Shown here: one piece after another, positions 24,953 to 33,449 of the stretch | Layout of the letters: every line of letters begins with the position of its first letter | How positions within the stretch are numbered: the stretch's first letter is position 1 | Notes under the pieces: generated by a model | Told to the model about the DNA's origin: nothing | Seen by the model: only the letters and a program-made list of their open reading frames with translations | Database searches by the model: none | DNA from: an uncultured Christensenella sp. | GTDB taxonomy: Bacteria > Bacillota > Clostridia > Christensenellales > UBA3700 | Assembly (NCBI GenBank): GCA_910579785.1 | Contig: CAJTVJ010000002.1 | Span: 1-64,000, forward strand | DNA length: 64,000 nucleotides | Reading direction: 5' to 3' | Position numbers and translations under genes: made by a program

Positions 24953-25846
24953 TTGGAAATTGCAGATATGATACAAAAAACATCTATTAGATTTTTTGAG
25001 GATACACCCGTAAGAGCCGTATGGAATGAAGAAAATTCCAAATGGTATTTTAGTGTGCTTGATATCATTTCTGTTATAAGAAACGAGCCTTCATATGAAA
25101 AATGCCGTAACTATTGGAAGTATTTTAAAGCTAAGTTAAAAAAAGATAATAGTCAGATACTTGACGTTACCGCTCAACTCAAATTGACTGCAAAGGACGG
25201 CAAACGCTATAAGTCAGACGCGCTTGACGCTGACGGAATAATTATGCTTGCGTCGGAATTTCCGAGCAGAATAGGCGTGAGATTTATCGAATGGTTTACT
25301 CGCTCCGACGAGTCGATAGACGGCAAGAGCAAACAAAAGGCATATTTGCTTTTTGAAAGTCCTATATTAGATGACATTGAAGTCGGCACAATAAAAGGAT
25401 TGCAGCAGATCCACTCATATTTATTTGGCGGATTGTATGAATTTGCCGGACAGATACGCACAGTAAATATTGCAAAGGGCGGCTTTGCATTCGCTCCTTC
25501 AATGTATTTAGCAGATACGTTGAAATCTGTCGAACGTATGAGTGAAAATACGTTAGAAGAGATTATAAATAAATATATCGAAATGAACGTCGCACATCCT
25601 TTTTTAGAAGGCAACGGCAGAAGTACTAGGATATGGCTGGACTTGATGCTCAAAAAGCGTTTTGCCAAATGCGTTGATTGGAGTATGATAGATAAAAACG
25701 ACTATCTTGACGCAATGCAAGAGAGCGTGGTAGACGCAACGAATATAAAAAGGCTTTTAGAAAATGCTTTGACAGATAAAATAAATGACAGAGAAGTCTT
25801 TATGAAAGGTATTGATTACTCATATTATTATGAACAAATAGATTGA
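24953..25846 (+). CDS. Fic-domain protein with N-terminal Bro-N-like domain
   Basis: A 297-aa protein combining two modules. Residues 10-120 look like the phage antirepressor/Bro-N type ([20 protein letters not shown].. to ..[19 protein letters not shown]). Residues 135-280 form a Fic domain with the active-site motif HPFLEGNGR starting at H215 and the flap segment [20 protein letters not shown]. Fic enzymes usually AMPylate a protein hydroxyl. The motif is intact, so activity is expected; no obvious inhibitory S/T-x-x-x-E-G/N helix and no separate antitoxin gene is adjacent. The start may be TTG 24953 or ATG 24968; neither has a strong ribosome binding site. It is a lone gene between minus-strand genes. 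Confidence 0.85.
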   Translation: MEIADMIQKTSIRFFEDTPVRAVWNEENSKWYFSVLDIISVIRNEPSYEKCRNYWKYFKAKLKKDNSQILDVTAQLKLTAKDGKRYKSDALDADGIIMLASEFPSRIGVRFIEWFTRSDESIDGKSKQKAYLLFESPILDDIEVGTIKGLQQIHSYLFGGLYEFAGQIRTVNIAKGGFAFAPSMYLADTLKSVERMSENTLEEIINKYIEMNVAHPFLEGNGRSTRIWLDLMLKKRFAKCVDWSMIDKNDYLDAMQESVVDATNIKRLLENALTDKINDREVFMKGIDYSYYYEQID

Positions 25847-25882
25847 TTATAATGATTTAAACTTACATTGTATGCTTATAAA

Positions 25883-25917
25883 AATTCAGTTGGGTAGTGT
25901 CACTACCCAACTGAATT
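25883..25917. terminator. Bidirectional terminator-like hairpin
   Basis: AATTCAGTTGGGTAGTG and CACTACCCAACTGAATT are perfect complements around a single T, an almost uninterrupted palindrome with A/T tracts at both ends. It lies between the converging Fic and alpha-galactosidase genes. Confidence 0.8.
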
Positions 25918-25946
25918 TATTATGTCAATTATGTGACGTATCTCTA

Positions 25947-27575
25947 TCAAACGATATATACTTTGACTCCGTATCCGTTTATCGACGTGGAGAATTTGCC
26001 GTTGCAGGTAATATTTTCGTCGCCCCATTGGTCAACGAGGGTATAGCTGTCTTTGTGGTTCATCTTGACGTAATCGTCATTGACTATCTTTTCTAAGTCG
26101 ACGGTAACTTTTTTCTTTGCGCTCTTTGATGTATTAAAGATACATATCGCCGTCTTGCCGTCGCTGAGCGGCTTGGCGAGTATATCTATTGAGCCCTGTC
26201 TCTTGACGACTTTGGCTTGTCTGCCGAGAGGGTCTTGGTTGATAGCTATAAGATTTTTGTTGGTGACGATATCTAATACGTCCTGCTTGACTGTGCGCAA
26301 GTCGTTGCCGAGTATAAGGGGAGCGGCGAGCATACACCACACGCTGAAATGCGATTTGTTTTGCTCATACGTAAGTTTGCCGTTGCCCACTTCAAGCATA
26401 TCGGGATCGTTCCAACCTCCCACGCCCGCGTATTTATAGAGCTTGGCAGTATGTTTGTACAGCATTACTATCCATTTCCAATTAGGGTTGATATCGGGGG
26501 TAGTGCGCCACAGATTGCCTGCCTTTGCGCCCCATTTATAAGGCTTATTGAGTCCCCATTCGCATATGGAGAAGGTGATAGGTTTTTCCTCTTCTCCTCT
26601 CTCTTTTGCCGCTCTTGCAGCGGCTTTTTTGAGAGCCTGTCCCATCTTGTAATACTGCAATGCCGCAGAATCTGCGCGGCATGTGACGGGATTGGAAAGT
26701 TCTATCACGTTGACTCCCTTGTTGAGGTGTACGACTTGTTGAAATCTCGCCGTCAAGTTCCAGAATTTTTGGTGTGGGAATTCATAGATATGTTTGACGC
26801 CGTTGACGTCTACAAGCAGCGTCTTGTCGTACCATCCCTGCTTTTTAATACACAGCGTCAATACGTATTCGCCGTCTTCATCTACTGTGATACTGTCGAA
26901 CTTTGCAGTGCCTTCTGCCTTGTCAAGACCGGAGATATAATATCCGCCTTCAAGTTTTTCATGCGGCATAAATTTTGCAAGTCCGTCGAGTTTTGCCTCT
27001 TTGCACGGCACGGTGACGCCTGTTTTTTCGCCGACGCGCACTATCTCCAAAGCGTATACAAGGGGAGCGTATCTGCTGTATTGCTGATTGTGACAGAAGT
27101 CATACTTAAAATATTCGATGCCCCATCTTGCAAAATTCAACGCGTCCTTTTCTTCGTTGTGAAGCGACGCAGGCAGATTTTCGCAGGTGAGAGTGCCGTT
27201 GGAGGAGTAAATGCCTACTTTAAGCCCAAGGTCGTTGAGCTTTGCGACAAGCGAGGGTATGCCGCTCTTAAAGCGTACCATATCTCCTTGCAAATCGCCC
27301 TTTTCGTCGCGCATGTTGGAATGCCAATTATCGTCGATATTGATAAATTTATATCCCGCGTCGGCAAGTCCTTTTTCCACCATCGCCTTGCCTGTGTCGT
27401 ATATCAAATCTTCGTCGATTGTATTTTTGAAAGTATTCCAACTTGCCCAACCCATAGGGGGAGTGAGCGCGGCATTATTGTCGTATTTCTCTCCTATGTC
27501 AAGTTTTGCGGTGCGTTTTCTCGGTGTCAACAACATCTTTAAATAGCAAAACGGACACATCCCGTTGCGTTTCAT
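25947..27575 (-). CDS. Alpha-galactosidase, GH27, with inserted carbohydrate-binding-like domain
   Basis: A 542-aa cytoplasmic enzyme that removes alpha-linked galactose. The barrel begins with LTPPMGWASWNTF and INIDDNW. The nucleophile is D159 in YFKYDFC and the acid/base is likely D361 in WRTTPDI; GGWNDPDMLEVGN binds substrate. Between the nucleophile strand and the next barrel strand (SICEWGLNKPYKWG) lies an insert of about 150 residues (190-335) with a beta-sandwich pattern (GTAKFDSITVDEDGEYVLTL.. to ..LNKGVNVIELSN) like CBM6/35 domains. The N-terminal 30 residues include a CPFC pair. AGGAG lies 7 bases before the ATG. Confidence 0.92.
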   Translation of the reverse strand: MKRNGMCPFCYLKMLLTPRKRTAKLDIGEKYDNNAALTPPMGWASWNTFKNTIDEDLIYDTGKAMVEKGLADAGYKFINIDDNWHSNMRDEKGDLQGDMVRFKSGIPSLVAKLNDLGLKVGIYSSNGTLTCENLPASLHNEEKDALNFARWGIEYFKYDFCHNQQYSRYAPLVYALEIVRVGEKTGVTVPCKEAKLDGLAKFMPHEKLEGGYYISGLDKAEGTAKFDSITVDEDGEYVLTLCIKKQGWYDKTLLVDVNGVKHIYEFPHQKFWNLTARFQQVVHLNKGVNVIELSNPVTCRADSAALQYYKMGQALKKAAARAAKERGEEEKPITFSICEWGLNKPYKWGAKAGNLWRTTPDINPNWKWIVMLYKHTAKLYKYAGVGGWNDPDMLEVGNGKLTYEQNKSHFSVWCMLAAPLILGNDLRTVKQDVLDIVTNKNLIAINQDPLGRQAKVVKRQGSIDILAKPLSDGKTAICIFNTSKSAKKKVTVDLEKIVNDDYVKMNHKDSYTLVDQWGDENITCNGKFSTSINGYGVKVYIV

Positions 27576-27683
27576 AAAATCTCCTTTTTGGTATCGTAAT
27601 ACCTCGATACGTTTTATAAAAGTTTAACATATTGTATATATAAAGTCAATATGCGTTTTTAAAGCATGATTTTATATTATAAA

Positions 27684-27715
27684 AAATAAAGGCGCAGTAT
27701 TTTGCGTCTTTATTT
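27684..27715 (-). terminator. Terminator after the small lipoprotein gene
   Basis: On the minus strand AATAAAGACGCA pairs with TGCGCCTTTATT and is followed by a T-rich TTTTTTATAAT run. It lies between the lipoprotein gene and the alpha-galactosidase. Confidence 0.8.
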
Positions 27716-27772
27716 CCAATTTTTTAATTAGCTGTGTATAAAACAGCTTGCGGTGTATACGTTAAAGCAGGC

Positions 27773-28120
27773 TTAGAATAATTTCAAAGCAGCTTCATCA
27801 CCGGTTGCAACAGCGTTACCCTTTCTCTTTACAGTCTTTTCGCTTTCGCCCGGAAGTTTAATTGCGATGTCATAAGCTTCTTTTGCCTTTTCTTCATTTT
27901 CATACCATACAATAGCAATGATACTTTCAGGAACAGGGATCAAGCCGTCGCTGAACTTTGTCAAAGATAAAGAGTTTTCCGTCTTAGTTACAGTTTTATA
28001 GTCGTTTTTGTTGAATTTCTTTTCAACACTGTCAATGCTTGGCGTGCAGGCAACGCATATTGCAGCTACCATGACTACCAAAAGTACGACTGCGACAGAA
28101 AGAACGATTTTCTTTTTCAT
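27773..28120 (-). CDS. Small lipoprotein of unknown function
   Basis: A 115-aa exported protein with a classic lipoprotein signal: MKKKIVLS, a hydrophobic core and the lipobox ICVAC, putting the lipidated Cys near residue 25. The mature part of about 90 residues has an alpha-beta pattern (SIDSVEKKFNKNDYKTVTKT.. to ..EEKAKEAYDIAIKLPGESEKTVKRKGNAVATGDEAALKLF). I do not recognise the family. AGGAGG lies about 8 bases before the ATG. It is a single gene with its own terminator. Confidence 0.7.
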   Translation of the reverse strand: MKKKIVLSVAVVLLVVMVAAICVACTPSIDSVEKKFNKNDYKTVTKTENSLSLTKFSDGLIPVPESIIAIVWYENEEKAKEAYDIAIKLPGESEKTVKRKGNAVATGDEAALKLF

Positions 28121-28348
28121 AGATATGTATACCTCCTTTAAAGATTTATTAAATATATGATATCACTAATTTTAACAAATGTAAATATCAAAACAAAAAA
28201 ATGTAAAATTTTTTAACATACAAATTTGTCAATTATGGTATCTTAATCGACATATTTTAAATAATTGTTAAGAAGCAATATGAAGTATGGCTAGAATAAT
28301 ATTATTAAAATCTCTTCTTAAAATCTGCAACGTTTGTATAAAATAATA

Positions 28349-28377
28349 TTGAATTTTTTTAAATTTTATGTTATGAT
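28349..28377 (+). promoter_or_regulatory. Promoter of the AGCS symporter gene
   Basis: TTGAAT at 28349-28354 and TATGAT at 28372-28377 are 17 bases apart, 28 bases before the TTG start. Its position also argues against a start at the earlier ATG 28334, which lies upstream of the promoter. Confidence 0.6.
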
Positions 28378-28405
28378 TTATATATCAAACGTTGGGAGAA
28401 AAGCT

Positions 28406-29899
28406 TTGCAAAAGGTCATTCAATTTATCAACGACAACATCCTTTGGGGAGTGCCGATGATAATTCTCATATTGGGAGTGGGGATATATCTCACTGTGCG
28501 CAACAGGTTTACGCAAGTTACCAAGTTTCCTTACGCCGTCAAAATGACTATGGGCAAGACCTTGAAAGGCATAGGCAAGGGCAAAGGTAAAAAGGGAGAC
28601 GGCATATCTCAGTTTGAGGCTTTTTCCACTGCGATAGCAGGCACGGTGGGCACAGGCAATATCGTAGGCGTGGCTACGGCGATAATATCGGGCGGTCCCG
28701 GAGCGGTGTTTTGGATGTGGCTGTCGGCATTTGTAGGTATGTTTACCAATTTTGCCGAAAACGTGCTTGGCATTTATTACAGAAAGAAGGGCAAGGACGG
28801 CGAGTACCGCGGCGGACCTATGTACTACATCAGCGAAGGATTGGGGTGGAAATGGCTGGCAATATTATTTGCAATCTTCTGCATGTTTGCCGCTTTCGGC
28901 ATGAATATGGTGCAGATAAATACCATTGCCGACACGCTCAACGGCGGATTTAAGATACCCAAGTGGGTAAGCGGCGTAGTCGTTGCGATAATAATTGCGC
29001 TCATCATAATAGGCGGCATAAAGCGGATAGGAAAGATAACGTCGTATATAATACCATTTATGTGCGTGGGATTTATGATAATGGCAATAGTCATTATATG
29101 TATAAATATCAAGGCGATACCGTCGGCGCTAAGTCAAATATTCAAGAATGCGTTCAGCTTTAAATCTGTCGGCGGAGGAGTGCTGGGGTATGCTATCATG
29201 CGCTCTATGCGTTATGGCTTGGCAAGAGGTATATTCTCCAACGAAGCGGGGCTTGGCAGTTCTGTCATTGCCCACAGCGCGTCGTCTGTAAAAGAGCCTG
29301 TCAGGCAGGGGCTTTGGGGCATATTCGGAGTGTTTTTGGACACGATGGTCATCTGCACGCTTACCGCGCTTGTCATACTCACCAGCGGAGTATACGGCGA
29401 ATCAATGGGAGATATAAGCGGAGCAATGCTGTCGCAAGCGGCGTTTACGCAGGCGTTCGGCAAATTCGGCACTGTGGTGTTCAGTCTTATCCTGCCGCTG
29501 TTTGCATTCACGACGATACTTTCGTGGGCATACTACGGCGAGAAGTCTTTTGAATTTATATTCGGCAAAAAGTATTCCATCATATTCAAAGTGATATACG
29601 TCGCCCTTGTGATTGTCGGCGCGTTGACAAGCGTATCTCTTGTGTGGGATATGGCAGACTTTTTCAACGGACTTATGGCGATACCCAATCTGATAGGTCT
29701 ATTTCTCCTCGGCGGAGTCGTCACACGTATCACGCGCAACTATTTTGACAGACAGAAGAAAAGGGACGTCATGCCTATGCTCTCTGCATATCCGCAGGAC
29801 AATCTTCAACTGACAGGCGACGTAGAGAGCGAGAATGACAATAATATAGAGGAAGAGCAAACGGGCGGAGAGAAAGAGCCTTCCGATAAAGGGAATTAA
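28406..29899 (+). CDS. Sodium:alanine/glycine symporter, AGCS family
   Basis: A 497-aa membrane protein with about 11 membrane segments that imports alanine or glycine with Na+. Family motifs are FEAFSTAIAGTVGTGNIVGVATAIISGGPGAVFWMW near the N-terminus, YRGGPMYYISEGLG, GLARGIFSNEAGLGSSVIAHS and TTILSWAYYGEKSFEFIFG. The TTG at 28406 is preferred because GGGAG lies 7 bases before it and the protein then starts at the family's usual position (QKVIQFINDNILWGVPM). An earlier ATG at 28334 has no ribosome binding site. The acidic C-terminal tail of about 40 residues is disordered. Confidence 0.93.
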   Translation: MQKVIQFINDNILWGVPMIILILGVGIYLTVRNRFTQVTKFPYAVKMTMGKTLKGIGKGKGKKGDGISQFEAFSTAIAGTVGTGNIVGVATAIISGGPGAVFWMWLSAFVGMFTNFAENVLGIYYRKKGKDGEYRGGPMYYISEGLGWKWLAILFAIFCMFAAFGMNMVQINTIADTLNGGFKIPKWVSGVVVAIIIALIIIGGIKRIGKITSYIIPFMCVGFMIMAIVIICINIKAIPSALSQIFKNAFSFKSVGGGVLGYAIMRSMRYGLARGIFSNEAGLGSSVIAHSASSVKEPVRQGLWGIFGVFLDTMVICTLTALVILTSGVYGESMGDISGAMLSQAAFTQAFGKFGTVVFSLILPLFAFTTILSWAYYGEKSFEFIFGKKYSIIFKVIYVALVIVGALTSVSLVWDMADFFNGLMAIPNLIGLFLLGGVVTRITRNYFDRQKKRDVMPMLSAYPQDNLQLTGDVESENDNNIEEEQTGGEKEPSDKGN

Positions 29900-29902
29900 A
29901 CA

Positions 29903-29940
29903 AAAGCGGCAAGAGAAAATTATTCATGCCGCTTTATTAT
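29903..29940. terminator. Terminator between the symporter and WYL genes
   Basis: AAAGCGGCA pairs with TGCCGCTTT around a 15-base loop and is followed by ATTATTTT. It should terminate the symporter gene and may also serve the converging WYL gene. Confidence 0.82.
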
Positions 29941-29961
29941 TTTATATACATTAAGTCATTC

Positions 29962-30948
29962 TTAGTTTTCTTTATACTTACATATCACGTTGTGCAGTTT
30001 TTGCAGATACTGTCCTTTGACTTCTCTTGGGGAGAGGATTTGTATCTTTGTTCCAAGTCCCATACACCAACCGAAAAAGGAGTCGCTTATCTGCACTTCG
30101 GCGGTAAAACGGTAATTTTCGCCGTAAGGGGATAGTATGGTGTTTTTGCCGAATTTATCGAATATCACTTCCACTATATCGGAAGATATCTCAAAGGTGA
30201 CGTTTTGCGTCTCGCCCAAAAACATGGAGAAGAGTTGTTTTTTCTTACGTCTGGCGTCAAAATTTTTCAACCCGTCAGAGAGGTTTACGGTTTCTTTGGT
30301 TATCTCCACCTTTTCCATTCTGTCAATGCGGTAGTGCGCGACGTCGGGATATTTTTCGTTGTTGGCTACAAGGTAGTAATTGTCTCCGCTCATCATCGTG
30401 GCTATCGGATTGACCAGATACGGTTTGTTGTCGTGCATAGCTATCTTTTCGCCTTTGGCGTTGTATTTGTAATATTTAAAGCTAATCTTTTTTTGCGATA
30501 CGATAGCCTCGTTGATATTGAATACGTTGTAGTAGATATATTCGTTGTCTCTTTTGGTGGTGTCGAATACTACAATATTATTTTTTATCACGTCGCCTTT
30601 ATGCGATCCTGCCAGCGACGCTATCTTGTCGACAAGCCGCTGCGTCTTTTCGGGAGTGATAAAGCTGGCGGCTTCCACTGCGTCAAGCAGTATGCGTACT
30701 TCCGCCACGTCAAAATTTCTGTCGCAGACGTAATACATATTCGTCTTTTTGCGCACCTGCATTATCTCATAGCCTCCCTCGTTGAGAAGCTTGATATCGT
30801 CATAAAGGGTCTTGCGCTGGACGCTGATGCCTTGTTCTTTGAGTTTCTGCATCAGCTGAATGGTGGACAGAGGATGGGTCTCGTCGCTTTCGCGCGCAAG
30901 TATCTCATAGAGTTTGAGAAGTTTCAATTTGTGTTTTGCCGTTTCCAA
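29962..30948 (-). CDS. WYL-domain transcription regulator
   Basis: A 328-aa cytoplasmic regulator. The N-terminal winged helix (LLKLYEILARESDETHPLSTIQLMQKLKEQGISVQRKTLYDDIKLL) is of the HTH_11 type. The central WYL domain spans about 140-225 (ISFKYYKYNAKGEK..HDNKPYLVNPIATMMSGDNYYLVANNEKYPDVAHYRIDRM). A WCX-like C-terminal domain follows. WYL regulators respond to ligands such as nucleotides or single-stranded DNA, and many control defence or stress genes. None is adjacent here: the gene is followed by the symporter on the other strand and preceded by the 670-bp DnaA-box region. Confidence 0.9.
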   Translation of the reverse strand: METAKHKLKLLKLYEILARESDETHPLSTIQLMQKLKEQGISVQRKTLYDDIKLLNEGGYEIMQVRKKTNMYYVCDRNFDVAEVRILLDAVEAASFITPEKTQRLVDKIASLAGSHKGDVIKNNIVVFDTTKRDNEYIYYNVFNINEAIVSQKKISFKYYKYNAKGEKIAMHDNKPYLVNPIATMMSGDNYYLVANNEKYPDVAHYRIDRMEKVEITKETVNLSDGLKNFDARRKKKQLFSMFLGETQNVTFEISSDIVEVIFDKFGKNTILSPYGENYRFTAEVQISDSFFGWCMGLGTKIQILSPREVKGQYLQKLHNVICKYKEN

Positions 30949-31079
30949 TTCTTTTCTCCGATTTGTATACGTTTTTTATAAGCCGCATACGGTTGTAATA
31001 TCTTTTTTTCTATATCATATCAAAATCTTTACGCAATTTCAATAGCCAAACGTAACTTTTTTTACACATTTGCCTATAT

Positions 31080-31200
31080 GCGGCAAATATTTTAAAAGTT
31101 GTATTATAATTCAATGCCAAGCAAGGGAAATTTATAAAAAATCACAGAAAAATTATAAAAATTTGTTTTGTCGATTTTGGGGTTTTTAGATAAATAATTT
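31080..31200. other. AT-rich tract beside the DnaA boxes
   Basis: This tract is very rich in A and T, with long A and T runs (for example ATTATAAAAATTTG), and could serve as an unwinding element if the neighbouring boxes are an origin. No coding frame is plausible. Confidence 0.45.
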
Positions 31201-31203
31201 GAG

Positions 31204-31229
31204 TTTTTCCGCAAAAATCCATATACTTT
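31204..31229 (+). repeat. 26-bp direct repeat flanking the DnaA boxes, copy 1
   Basis: TTTTTCCGCAAAAATCCATATACTT recurs with small changes at 31484-31509 in the same orientation. The two copies lie on either side of the DnaA boxes at similar distances. Confidence 0.65.
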
Positions 31230-31334
31230 GCTTAGAGTAAATAAATAGGATAAGCTTGGCTATAAAAATAGCTGAAAATCAACATATTTCGACACATATA
31301 CATAATAATGAAGTATGATGGGGCGAGTGCCGAG

Positions 31335-31378
31335 TTATCCACATGAACAAGTGTTTTTGTGGATAACTATGTGGATAA
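31335..31378. other. Cluster of three perfect DnaA boxes
   Basis: The consensus 9-mer TTATCCACA is present exactly at 31335-31343 on the plus strand. Its exact reverse complement TGTGGATAA is present at 31358-31366 and again at 31370-31378. Three perfect boxes in 44 bp within a 674-bp non-coding region (30949-31622) is far above chance. The region to the left is very AT-rich. No dnaA or dnaN gene is nearby, so this is either an origin located away from dnaA or a DnaA-binding regulatory or titration site. Confidence 0.85.
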
Positions 31379-31457
31379 GTGCCGCTTTTGCAGGGAAAAA
31401 CCTTGAAAAAAGCCATTTTCGGGGAAAATCGACATTTTCAAAGATATAAAATTATAT

Positions 31458-31470
31458 GTACGAATCGTAC
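31458..31470. promoter_or_regulatory. Perfect 6-1-6 palindrome
   Basis: GTACGA-A-TCGTAC is a perfect short palindrome between the DnaA boxes and cwlD, of the size bound by dimeric regulators. The protein that might bind it is unknown. Confidence 0.4.
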
Positions 31471-31483
31471 TTAAAAAACTTTG

Positions 31484-31509
31484 CTTTTTCCGCAAAAATA
31501 CATATCTTA
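31484..31509 (+). repeat. 26-bp direct repeat flanking the DnaA boxes, copy 2
   Basis: CTTTTTCCGCAAAAATACATATCTTA matches 31204-31229 with a few substitutions. Short palindromes TTAATTAA and GCATATGC follow immediately. Confidence 0.65.
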
Positions 31510-31622
31510 ATTAAGCAAAATTACGCATATGCGCAGTGATTTTTCCATATATTTTTTAAGCAGGCATAAAATATCGCCGTAAGAGAATATATATCTTCGG
31601 CAAAAGAGAAATAGGAGCGTCT

Positions 31623-32318
31623 ATGATAAAGGTCATCAAAGGTAAAAAAGTCGTCGCTGTTATCGCAGTGATTGCCATTATTATAACTATATGCGTTGCA
31701 GGGATGTGTTACGCATACTCAACGGCATGGGCAATATCTCCAAATGCGCAGTATACCGTAGTTGTCGACGCAGGACACGGCGGAATAGACGGCGGAGTCG
31801 TGGGAAGCAGCGGTGTAAAGGAGAGCGATATAAATCTCAAAATGGCAAAGATACTTAGGCAAAAACTTCAAAGCAGGGGTTTTTCCGTCGTCATGACGAG
31901 AGAAGACGAAAATTCTTTGAGCAATATCAAAAGACTCGATATGCAAGCGCGCAAGGATAAGATAATCAAGGCAAACCCCATCGTCGTCATTAGTCTGCAC
32001 GTCAACAGATTTATCGCCGACAAGTCGAGAAGAGGCGCGCAAGTCTTTTATGACGATACAGGCGTTGGCAAGGAATTTGCGGATATCATGCAGCAAGCGA
32101 TAAACCAAAATATAAATTCAAAATATTGCGGCAGGAGCAACTATGAGGCGATAGACGGCGATTTGTTTATAACAAAGTGCGTAAAAGTTCCGTCGCTGAT
32201 AATCGAATGCGGATTTATATCCAATCCTGAGGACGAGAAGCTGCTGCTCTCCAAAGAGTATTGCAACGATCTTTGCGAAAATATTGCAAGCGTGATAGAG
32301 ACGAGCGTAGGCGCATAA
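31623..32318 (+). CDS. cwlD: N-acetylmuramoyl-L-alanine amidase (CwlD-like)
   Basis: A 231-aa cell-wall hydrolase that cuts the bond between muramic acid and the stem peptide. CwlD-type enzymes start muramic-lactam formation in the spore cortex. An N-terminal signal anchor (VVAVIAVIAIIITICVAGMCYAY, residues 10-32) is followed by an Amidase_3 domain. Zinc ligands are H52 in VDAGHGGIDGG, E67 in KESDINLKMA and His in ISLHVNRF; the catalytic Glu is in IIECGFISNPED. No cell-wall-binding repeats are present, which also fits CwlD. GGAG precedes the ATG by 7 bases. Confidence 0.9.
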   Translation: MIKVIKGKKVVAVIAVIAIIITICVAGMCYAYSTAWAISPNAQYTVVVDAGHGGIDGGVVGSSGVKESDINLKMAKILRQKLQSRGFSVVMTREDENSLSNIKRLDMQARKDKIIKANPIVVISLHVNRFIADKSRRGAQVFYDDTGVGKEFADIMQQAINQNINSKYCGRSNYEAIDGDLFITKCVKVPSLIIECGFISNPEDEKLLLSKEYCNDLCENIASVIETSVGA

Positions 32319-32389
32319 AATTTATTTATCTTCTCACAATAATTTAGGTCGGGTATGTTTGTCATATTTTGCGCCCAAGAGGGAAGATG

Positions 32390-33322
32390 ATGAAAAAAGT
32401 ATTTGCAATATTGATAATTACGTTGGTGTGCGTTCTCGTAGCGGCGAGCGCCGGAGCCTGTATATTTATTGCAGGCTTTACCGCCTTTGACAAAGCGAGC
32501 GATGGGTACGCCAACGCCGCTTTGGCGGCATATCCCAACGAAGAGCCGGTGTCAAAGGGCAATGAAAATATTTCGCAGTCGTCGCTTGGCGATTTGACCG
32601 TGCTTATGTATCACAACACTCTTGCGAGAGGCAAAAAGCAAAGCGTATATTGCATCAATCAAGACAGTCTCAGACGTGACTTTGAGTACCTAAAACAAAA
32701 CGGGTACAACGTGATAAGTTTTAAGCGCTTGACGGAGTGCGTCGACAACGGCGTATATCTCCCCGACAAGGCGGTATTGCTCACCTTTGACGACGGCTAT
32801 CTCAACAACGTGAAATACGCGTTGCCGCTGTTGGAAGAATACGGATACAGCGGACTCTTTTCAGTAGTAGGCGACTATACCAAGTTTGACAGATACGGCG
32901 GCAAAGGCGGAGGAGATTTTATATACCTCGGCTGGAAGGATATCGGAGAGCTGGCAGATAACGACAACGTCGAGATAGGTCTGCACTCATACGACCTTCA
33001 CAACACCCGTCCTAGGCTGGGTATGTCTCAGTTGAAAGGAGAAAGCGACGAGGCGTATGCCAAGCTTGTTGCCGACGACACGCAAAAACTCATTGATAAG
33101 CTTGCCGCGATCGGCGTCACGACGGATATTTTTGCATACCCCTTTGGCAAATATACCAAGCTCAGCGAGGCGGTGCTCAAAGACAAGGGGATATCGATCA
33201 CGTTGACTTGCAACGAGGGTATCAACCATATCTACGGACGCAGAAGTCTTTATCTTCTCAAAAGGATAAACCGAGACGCGACAAAGAGTTCGCTTAGCGA
33301 GATATTAAAAAAGTATTCATAA
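32390..33322 (+). CDS. Polysaccharide deacetylase
   Basis: A 310-aa exported or membrane-anchored carbohydrate esterase family 4 protein. The N-terminal hydrophobic segment (VFAILIITLVCVLVAASAGACIFIAGF) acts as a signal anchor. The NodB domain shows the catalytic Asp and metal Asp in VLLTFDDGYLNNV, the metal histidines in IGLHSYDLHN and a barrel strand FAYPFGKY. Substrates may be peptidoglycan or cortex glycan; the position after cwlD would suit PdaA-type cortex work, but PdaA identity is not proven. ATG 32390 is chosen because GAGGG then sits 6 bases away; ATG 32387 is also possible. A hairpin terminator follows. Confidence 0.88.
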   Translation: MKKVFAILIITLVCVLVAASAGACIFIAGFTAFDKASDGYANAALAAYPNEEPVSKGNENISQSSLGDLTVLMYHNTLARGKKQSVYCINQDSLRRDFEYLKQNGYNVISFKRLTECVDNGVYLPDKAVLLTFDDGYLNNVKYALPLLEEYGYSGLFSVVGDYTKFDRYGGKGGGDFIYLGWKDIGELADNDNVEIGLHSYDLHNTRPRLGMSQLKGESDEAYAKLVADDTQKLIDKLAAIGVTTDIFAYPFGKYTKLSEAVLKDKGISITLTCNEGINHIYGRRSLYLLKRINRDATKSSLSEILKKYS

Positions 33323-33338
33323 TATAAACCACGCTTGG

Positions 33339-33372
33339 CGGCATACGTCTCGATTGTATGCCGTCTTTCTTT
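33339..33372 (+). terminator. Terminator after the deacetylase gene
   Basis: CGGCATAC pairs with GTATGCCG around a TCTCGATT-like loop and is followed by TCTTTCTTT. Confidence 0.75.
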
Positions 33373-33449
33373 GTCAATATATGCGCTGCCGCTTTACTTA
33401 TCGTCGCAGTCAAGGCTATAATATTATTGAATAAAAGGCGGAGGCAGGT

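Noticed and set aside
26349..27542. A 397-codon plus-strand frame opposite the GH27 gene
   Set aside because: It is antisense to alpha-galactosidase, whose catalytic motifs are intact; the frame is a codon-bias shadow.
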